Origin: Cerioporus squamosus
Lineage: Eukaryota; Basidiomycota; Agaricomycetes; Polyporales; Polyporaceae
Direction: 5' to 3'
DNA length: 14,755 nucleotides
Assembly: GCA_022592435.1 (NCBI GenBank)
Contig: JABYQS010000720.1
Coordinates: forward strand, 1-14,755
The notes beneath the pieces are model-generated. The model was not told the origin of the DNA and did no database searches. It saw only the letters and a list, made by a program, of their open reading frames with translations. Every line of letters begins with the position of its first letter. Positions within the stretch are counted from its first letter, which is position 1. Positions 1-6,344 of this stretch are shown here, in pieces. Both the position numbers and the translations under genes were made by a program.

Positions 1-1304
1 TGTCCATCATCGGCAACCGGTGCTTTGATGAGCCGACCGTTCTGTGACGCCTGTTCACGGCATTGAGCCTTGTGGTTGCGCTGGTGGAGGGTGCGACCAG
101 AGACGGCGCGGGTGATTTTGGGGGGCCTTCATTGTCTGAGGAGATCGCGACATCGTCGACATCCATGTTGCTGCCAGCATATGAGTCGGCATCGATGAGC
201 ACGGGGATAGAGTCGCAGGAGACGGCGTCCTCGTTGCGCACCTCGCATGAGACGGCCTCGCCGCGAGACTCGGCCTCGACGACCAAGGAGACAAGGTCCG
301 TGTCGACGCAAATAGGCTTGCCAAATTGCGTGCAAGGTTTAGGGACGGTGTCGTGAGCCGTGGCTGATTATTGTGAGCATCAGATCAGAAACAGCGTTGA
401 AGGTGGAAACTAGAAACAGCGGAGAAGGGACTCACCAGCTTGAGACTGTGAGCGCGTGGTAGGGCCTCGAGGGGCTCTGGCAAAGCATGCACCGAGGGCG
501 CTCTTGAAACCTGCGTGCTGAGTTAGTGCCTATTCATCCAAAGATGCTACAAACGTGGCGGCGCACGCGGACTTGTGGGGTCAAGGACGATGCGCACGGC
601 AGGTAGACGTGAGAGACACGGGCACATGCACCTCCGCTCGCATCTGGGGCCAAGGACGCGCACGCAGGATGCTCAGCGTGACAATGACATGGACAGGTCG
701 ATTGGCAATGGGGAGGCAGAGGGATGGGATGATATTAGGGAGGACAAAAGCAAAACATACCTGCTGCCTTCCTGAAGCCTTCCTGTACGACCTTCGCATA
801 AAAACACTCTTCAGTCGTTGTCAGCGCAAGTGTACAAACCAGACTGAGGAAGACTCACCCCCAGGACCATACGAGACTGCAGGTTTTTCTTTCAGCCGTG
901 CTGGCGAAGGAAGACATCATCACAGTAAGCCAGTGGTGAAGATGTTAGACATATGCCACAGTCAGTACTCACCGCTTTGACGTGTCTGAGCAGTGCCCTG
1001 CAAGCCCAATCTGTCGCCACCGGAGACTATCCGCAAGAATCAGAAGGGCAGCTCAGGCGGGGTCAAGGACGGCGTCACCAGTCACAAAGTCAGAGGTACA
1101 CGCCGAGGTGGGATGCGAGTCTCGCAGGACTCGGAGGGAAAGGAGAAGGGGAGATTGTGAAGCAAAGACTTGAGGACTCACCAGTGTTGGGGGATACACC
1201 ATCAGGAGGCTTGGGGCAACTGGGCGCAGGAAGAGCTGCCGAGGAAAGGTGAGTCGAGTCTGGAAACATGACAGCCGTTCACGCTTTGATTTACCTTCAT
1301 CCAT
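1..1304 (-). CDS. Gene A: multi-exon orphan gene, 5' part (runs off the window at position 1)
   Basis: I do not recognise this protein. The large exon 363..1 is open to the window edge with coding character; the translation has hydrophobic and acidic stretches (VDTDLVSLVVEAESRGEAVS, NMDVDDVAISSDNEG) and then a Ser/Pro/Thr-rich part. Splice signals and frame continuity give the model 1304..1295, 1235..1182, 997..973, 876..859, 782..761, 643..598, 510..436, 363..<1. All junctions keep frame, starting MDEALPAPSCPKPPDG. The best supported introns are 435..364 and 597..511 (CTAAC branch point, CAG acceptor), 1181 and 972 (GTGAGT donors) and 1294..1236. Exons of 18, 22 and 25 nt and the 184-nt intron are less certain, and an extra exon may be hidden there. 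The start codon lies 133 bp from the edge of the copia LTR, which points the opposite way and so sits in this gene's upstream region. The last exon is very likely real; the small 5' exons are moderately supported. Confidence 0.55.
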
Positions 1305-1437
1305 GGAGGGAGATCACACCGTACGCTTCATAGTGACTGAGTGCTCCGTGTTCGAAGGGATACGTTGCTGTGGAAGGTGCGCGGAAGAGGGAAGCAAAGA
1401 CAAGGTGGGTGAGAAGATGTGCGGACTTCCAAAGGAC

Positions 1438-1859
1438 TGTTGAACTCGGAGCTCTATCTCCGGTTCCTGTGCCCGCGTCAAGTCCATACTTGCACCAGGG
1501 GACTATTGCAGTGCGCTCTATTGGCGCTCCACACGACTACTTGACGCCTTCATTCCTCTTCGAGATATTGGCGCTTCTTCATATTTTATTCTTTGCACAC
1601 TCCCGGGATTGAACACTCGACCTCTTGGTCTTCACTGCCTTTTTACTTTTCGCTTTTGTTGATTTCCTGGGCGCTGTGGCTGCTGGTACTGTATAGCTTA
1701 TGTAACCCGCACCGTAGACAGTGCGCTCGTCGAGCTCTGGAGTCCCCAGACTTCACAGAGCTCGACATAGGTGTGTAGATATGCTTTTGTCAATGTATCA
1801 GACTTCACAGAGCTTGACATAGGCCATTGTGATCGCTCTGAGGCGCACTGCAGCTAACA
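1438..1859 (+). repeat. 5' LTR of the copia element (422 bp)
   Basis: It begins TGTTGAACTC and ends GCAGCTAACA, giving the usual TG...CA ends with a 4-bp inverted repeat TGTT/AACA. The right boundary is fixed by the primer site, which starts at the next base. The left boundary is inferred from the terminal inverted repeat because no second LTR is present to compare. A weak TATA-like stretch (TATTTTA, 1582-1588) could be its promoter. Two copies of a 25-bp sequence (1747-1771 and 1799-1823, one mismatch) lie near its 3' end. Confidence 0.75.
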
Positions 1860-1876
1860 GGTTATGAGCCCTGCGC
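1860..1876 (+). other. Primer-binding site, complementary to the initiator tRNA-Met anticodon arm
   Basis: GGTTATGAGCCCTGCGC follows the LTR with no gap. It is the complement of the anticodon stem-loop region of fungal initiator tRNA-Met (…GCAGGGCUCAUAACC…), with ATG pairing to the CAU anticodon. It does not match the tRNA 3' end. Drosophila copia and yeast Ty5 are known to prime from a cleaved 5' half of this tRNA, so the same half-tRNA mechanism is inferred. The tRNA sequence is recalled from general knowledge, not searched. Confidence 0.8.
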
Positions 1877-2083
1877 TCTGACTGCCTCAAGACGTCCATA
1901 CCCGCCACAGTCCATCGCTCTACAGTCGCCCACTCGTGCCCCCTCCCTGCCTCTGTGCTCTGCTTGTCGCAATTTCGCTCTGGGACCCCCGGCTCCATCT
2001 TTCGTCAATTTCTCGCCCATCCCTGCTCCAAATCGCCCCATCTTTTCGCCGTCGCCCCCTTGCCATGTCACACCCCCACCCTC

Positions 2084-4204
2084 ATGGCGCCAGCCGCTGC
2101 GACGTTCCCCAAGCTCTCCAATCGCAACTACCAGCAATGGAGGCTCGATATGGAGGCCAGGCTTCGCACCATTGGTGCTCTGCGCATTGTGAAGGGCACT
2201 GAGTCGAGGCCGCAGTTCACAGAGCCTCTGGACTCAGGTGAGCGTCGAGAACTTCGTGATTTCGACAGCCGGTTGGACCTGGCTGCGGGGGAGATATGGA
2301 ACTGCGTGGAGAGGGAGCAACAGACGCATCTGGAGGCGATTCGAGATGATCCTGGTGCGATGTGGAAGAAGCTGGAGGCCGTGCACATGTAGAAATGTCC
2401 TGGTACGCGTTTTAACACCTACAACGCCCTCCTCTCCCTGTCCAAGTCCGAGGACGAGTCCCTCAGCACCCTCTCGACGCGAGCCTCGCAGCTCAAGTCC
2501 GACATGAAGGCCCTCCGTCCTGCAGACTTTGATCTTGCAAAGCTGGACGATGAACTCGTCCTCATGGCTCTCATTTGTGCTCTCCCCGCCGAATACAACG
2601 CCCTGCGCCAGACCCTGCTGCTGGACGACTCCCTCATGCTCGAGAAGCTCCAGGACACGTTTGTCGCGCTCGAGAACCAGCCTGGTGCGTCGTCGTCAGC
2701 CCCTGTCCTCTCCCATGCCGCCTCTACCCTCTCCTGCACATTCTGCGGTCGCTCCGGCCACTCCGAGGACCAGTGCTTCTCCAAGCGCGATGCCAGCGCT
2801 CGAGCGAAGGAGAAGGCCACGCAGCGTTCGCAATTCCGCTCTGGCAAGGGCAAACGCAAGGAGACCGCGTCGGAGGCGTCCAAGGACTCAGGCGACGGCC
2901 AGGACACCGCCCAGGAGTCCGCTGGTGCGGCCACTGTGAGTGCTGGTTGTGCTTCTGCGCTGCTATCCGTCTCGGATCGCGCTTCATGGCTCTCTTCGCC
3001 GGCAGCAGCTAACTGGAACACCGACACAGGTGCTTCTGCACACATGACCCCACACCGTCACTGGTTCCGCTCCTACTCGCCGCACACCATCCCCATTCGC
3101 CTCACCAACTCGCACATCGTCTACTCGGCTGGATTGGGGTCTGTGGTGTTTCAGCCTGCGGAGAGGGGAGGTGTTGCGTCGCCTGCTGTTGTACTACACG
3201 ACGTCCTGCATGTTCCTGCACTTGCCAGCAATCTACTGTCTGTCTTCCACCTCACGCGCGAGAAGGGCTACACCGTCGAGCTGCGCGCATCGAGTGCGCT
3301 CTTCTACCATGAGGGGCAGCTGCGCTTCGAGGCCCGGGTCAACGAGCACAATGTCGGCTACCTGCTTGGCCACACCGTGTCTCAGACGAAGGATGCGCTC
3401 AATGTCGGCTACCTGCTTGGCCACACCGTGTCTCAGACGAAGGATGCGCTCTCTGCGTCCTCTACCTGCGAGGAGGACGAGTCCCTGTGGCACCAGCGCT
3501 GCTCGCACGTCAATCTCGACGACCTGCGCTCGGTGATCAAGAAGGGGCTTGTCATCGGCCTTGTCGTTCGCTCGAAGCGCAAGCCTGACCCTGTCTGCGA
3601 GCCCTGCCTTGCCGGCAAGCTCAATCGCCACTCCATCCCTTGCTTTGCATCCCGGAAGTTCGTCCCCATCGCCCTGGTCCACACCGACCTCAAGGGACGT
3701 CTGCCGGTTGCTACACCGGAGGGATACATCTACTGGATGACGTTTGTCTGCGATGCAACGCGTTTCTGGGTCATGGCGTACCTGAAGTGCAAGAGCGACG
3801 CGTTTGCTGCGTTCAAAGCGTACAAGGCGTATGCTGAGAACTGCCTGGGTCTCCGGATCAAGGCCACGCGCGACGACAAGGGCGGCGAGTACATGGGCAA
3901 AGAGTACATCGACTTCTGCGCTCAGCACGGCATCCAGCGGCAGCACACGGAGCCAGACGAGCCTCACCAGAACGGTGTTGCTGAACGCGCGAACCGGACA
4001 ACCTCTGAGGGTGCCACGGCTCTCCTTGTGCAGTCGAAGCTCCCTCCTTCGTTCTGGGGCCACGCCGTCTCCACCTTCGTCCACACACGCAACCGCATGC
4101 CCACTTCTGCGCTGAACAGCGGCATTCCCTACACTGCGTGGAAGGGAGATGGACGCAAACCGGATGTCTCGTACTTCCGTGTTTTTGGCTGCCTGGCCTA
4201 TGTG
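2084..4204 (+). pseudogene. Copia gag-pol polyprotein, one nonsense codon, truncated before RT
   Basis: ATG 2084 opens a gag of the UBN2/retrotran_gag_2 type (KLSNRNYQQWRLDMEARL). The frame is interrupted by TAG at 2390-2392 (codon 103) and continues in the same frame to the junction near 4205. Numbering from an internal ATG at 2504: CCHC zinc knuckle C78-C81-H86-C91; aspartic protease DTGA at D174; gag-pre-integrase HHCC finger H330, H335, C365, C368; integrase catalytic triad D395, D458, E494 with the expected 35-residue spacing between the last two. Only the start of the integrase C-terminal region remains (FGCLAYV at about 561-567). After that the frame reads into unrelated sequence and stops at 4261. 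Residues 283-299 and 300-316 are an exact duplication. The catalytic residues are intact, so decay is limited to the nonsense codon, the duplication and the loss of the 3' half. Confidence 0.92.
3350..3451 (+). repeat. Exact 51-bp tandem duplication inside copia pol
   Basis: 3350-3400 and 3401-3451 are identical base for base and in frame. Each encodes NVGYLLGHTVSQTKDAL. They lie between the protease and the HHCC finger, in a linker of the pre-integrase region. Perfect identity implies a young event or gene conversion, and it adds 17 residues without breaking the frame. Confidence 0.97.
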
Positions 4205-5835
4205 CTGTCTGTCCGACGGCACCTCCTGAGGTTGCTGTCGCGACAGGCACTGTTCCGGTGACTGGCTGTCCCATCGACCCGCTTCCACCCATGTATCCAC
4301 CGCTGCCACTTGCGTGTTGCCCTGGCTGAAAGGCATATCCGTGGGCAATGGAAATGGACGTTCCGGGTGTGATTGTTGCTGTGTTCGACATGAAGGATGG
4401 TATTGCTTTCCGTACGGGTGTCTCTGGTGGTGTGTTGTGTTCTGAATGCGGTAAACTTGCGTATGGTAAGACTTCGGACTCCGGTGTGTTCTGTCTCTCT
4501 GGTTGGGTCGATTCTGTCTCTGATTTTTCTGAATTGGTTCTCGGTGTCTCAGCTCGTTCTGGTTCTAACTGACCAGATGGTGAGGGTGTCTCAGATTCTG
4601 ATTCTGCCCTTAGGCTCGATGTTGTTGCGAGTGGACTTGACAACGACATTAACTGTACTTGAGGACTGAGAAATGATCCTGATGATATCCTCGGACTTGC
4701 AGTTGCTCGGGTTCCTGCTGGTGCTGGGCTACTTTCAATTGCTGGTCCTGTTTGATATACTTCAGTGATCTTTCTCTCCTGTGGTCGTTCTGCTCGTACT
4801 GCGCTCTTCGGAACCGTAATGTGTGGTGGGATCTGGTCTGTATTGTACCGTAGTGGACAGCATGGGTGTGTGCACTGATTCCACTGACTAGTTGTTTCCT
4901 TATAGTGGATGTCTCTGGTCTTGTCAGTATCGAAGAGATGATATAGACGTTGACAACTGTATGTTCCTTTTGGACTCATACACGTTGGTTGTGTCGAAGA
5001 AACTGTTGGTGTAGTTCCCTAGCTCGGAGGCAACTACGCAGTTTCTTTATGTCTCTGTCGAGTTCTGGATCCGAGAGGTTCTCTGGATTGATGACCTTTG
5101 CTCGTAGGTGATCAATCTGGTACTGGAGGTATTCCACAAAGTTTCGAATCCTAGACGAAGGTTTGACAACTTCTCTTGGAATGTGCACGAGTGTCTGAAG
5201 GACTTTGGCGGTGTATTGATGAGCTTGTTCGAGAGCTTCGCGATATTCTCCTGCAAAGTCTTCCTGTCTGAGTACTTCTAGGTTACTCACTATAATCTGA
5301 AGTGTATCGATTGCGTGTACGGCGACTTGTGCTCTTCGATAGAAAGTCCTGCTGTTGAGGATCTTTCTACGCTTGTCTCGGGGTAGTCTGAGTCAGCTCC
5401 GCTCAACTCTGGACTTGGTTGAGCCGGTATAAGGATATCTTCGGCTCTGGGTCTTCCTTCGCTAGTGGTTAAAGAGCTTCTATACTCTTGCCACTCTGGG
5501 GTTCTGTGAAATGCAGGTTCTCCTGGTTGTACAAGAGTGCTCGGACTCGAGTATGCAGAGGAGATATTTTCGACAAAAGGGATTACAGACGAGATGCCTC
5601 GACTGTAAGGGTGTGGGGTAGCTGGTCGCGTTACTGGAATGTAAAGCGATGGTAAAGTGGGTAAGGGTTTGCCCCTGTTCGTCGTCTGATTCTGTGCATC
5701 TCCTGGTCTTCTGAGAAGAGGATGGTCTATCCTGTTCTCGCCGTTTTGGCTGTTTGTCTCTTTCTCAACTTTCGAGTGAGAAAGGGATATCTTTGTTCGT
5801 TGTAGGTGGTTCTCTGCACTTGGATAAGTGGAGAG
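4205..5835 (-). pseudogene. Gag-like coding region of the gypsy-type element, broken into three frames
   Basis: Frame A is open from 5835 to its TAG at 5292..5290 (181 codons, no ATG). It is Pro/Ser/Thr-rich (for example TPHPYSRGISSVIPFVEN, DSDYPETSVERSS). Frame B is open from 5392 to TGA 4978..4976 (138 codons, no ATG). It looks helical and charged (RRAQVAVHAIDTLQIIVSNL, EALEQAHQYTAKVLQ), like a capsid-type gag domain. Frame C starts at ATG 4979, overlapping the frame B stop as ATGA, or upstream after the TAG near 5022, and stays open past the junction. It is Ser/Pro/Glu-rich, and only the part down to about 4205 belongs to the element. Each step is a -1 change of frame within an overlap (about 100 nt, then about 45 nt). 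No classical slippery heptamer was seen, so indel decay is the simplest reading. No CCHC knuckle or protease motif remains. Confidence 0.6.
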
Positions 5836-5839
5836 TTAA

Positions 5840-5851
5840 AGCTTTCAGTCT
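5840..5851 (-). other. Self-complementary primer-binding site (12 nt)
   Basis: Minus-strand AGACTGAAAGCT, two bases inside the LTR edge, is the perfect reverse complement of AGCTTTCAGTCT at 6083..6072, the predicted first 12 nt of the element's RNA. Pairing stops at both ends of this 12-mer. Tf1 of fission yeast primes reverse transcription from the first 11 nt of its own mRNA in the same way. No match to a tRNA 3' end is evident. Confidence 0.75.
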
Positions 5852-5853
5852 AA

Positions 5854-6336
5854 TGTTACGCTATTCGAGCGTGACCTTAAACCAAAGAGCCTTAAAGGTC
5901 GTTCTGTCCAGCCGCCTGCAATATACTAGTCCAGGTTGCCTACTCCGAGGCAAACCCTAGTATAAAGCCTATGCTGAACTCTTACTAGTACGATCCACCT
6001 TATCGAAGGGGAACACTAGTAAGATCGGGTGAAAGCGAGTATAACGAGGAACGATTCGTTATTCGCAAAGGAGACTGAAAGCTGGGGGTCGCTCTGAGAC
6101 GTCGCCCCTTATATACAAGTTGTGAAGCTGCGGAAGAATGTTCTAGTACTTGTAGAGAAGGTTCTGGTAAGTACTACTCGTGTCCGTACTCTTCTGAAGT
6201 AACAACAAAGAAAATGAACTAGAATATACAAGAACGTTCTGGAGACTTGCCTAACTAGTAGTACAATAAGACAAACTGATCGCGTGAGAGTAAATGTACA
6301 AATCCGTTACCAGTAACTCCTGTGATAGTCGTAACA
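5854..6336 (-). repeat. 5' LTR of the gypsy-type element (483 bp)
   Basis: On the minus strand it starts TGTTACGACT at 6336 and ends AGCGTAACA at 5854, giving a perfect 7-bp terminal inverted repeat TGTTACG/CGTAACA. A TATATAA box at 6115..6109 and a predicted start site at 6083 divide it into U3 (about 253 nt) and R-U5 (about 230 nt). The R-U5 part holds strong inverted repeats (5925-5961 and 5980-6024). The outer edge lies 8 bp beyond the stop codon of gene B. Confidence 0.8.
6083..6115 (-). promoter_or_regulatory. Core promoter of the gypsy LTR: TATA box and predicted start site
   Basis: Minus-strand TATATAA at 6115..6109 lies 32 nt before the A at 6083, a normal TATA-to-start distance, and CA at 6084-6083 fits a pyrimidine-purine initiator. 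The start site is supported independently: the 12-nt complementarity to the primer-binding site begins exactly at this A. Confidence 0.65.
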
Positions 6337-6344
6337 GAGGTACG

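Larger units (their letters stand above)
1438..4204 (+). mobile_element. Ty1/copia-type LTR retrotransposon, 5' half only
   Basis: In order there is a 5' LTR (1438-1859), an initiator-tRNA primer site directly after it, a leader, and one gag-pol frame running through gag, zinc knuckle, protease, gag-pre-integrase and integrase core. Integrase placed before any RT is the copia order. The frame loses similarity just after the FGCLAYV motif of the integrase C-terminal region, near 4205, where minus-strand gypsy sequence begins. Reverse transcriptase, RNase H, polypurine tract and 3' LTR are absent. No target-site duplication can be tested because the right end is lost. The element is non-autonomous and, lacking a second LTR, probably immobile. 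Confidence 0.9.
4205..6336 (-). mobile_element. Ty3/gypsy-type (Tf1/sushi-like) LTR retrotransposon, 5' part only
   Basis: Read on the minus strand: LTR 6336..5854, a self-complementary primer site 5851..5840, then gag-like coding in three frames down to about 4205, where it abuts the copia fragment. Protease, RT, RNase H, integrase and the 3' LTR are missing. Assignment to gypsy rests on the self-priming primer site, known from the Tf1/sushi group of Ty3-like elements, and on the gag-like character of the frames. There is no RT to confirm it. The exact junction with copia is uncertain by about 10 bp. Confidence 0.75.

Noticed and set aside
555..980. 141-codon plus-strand open frame with repeated WGQGR
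   Set aside because: The repetition comes from the GGGGTCAAGGACG motif; the minus-strand splice sites here are consistent and the plus-strand frame has no family features.
2390..2392. Programmed gag-pol readthrough at TAG
   Set aside because: The stop lies inside gag, before the zinc knuckle, not at a gag-pol boundary; mutation is more likely.
3233..4348. 371-codon minus-strand open frame
   Set aside because: It is antisense to the copia integrase frame, with low-complexity composition; the plus strand carries all catalytic motifs.
1433..6341. Target-site duplication around the composite transposon
   Set aside because: The flanks aggac (1433-1437) and gaggt (6337-6341) do not match, as expected if each element lost its own 3' end.
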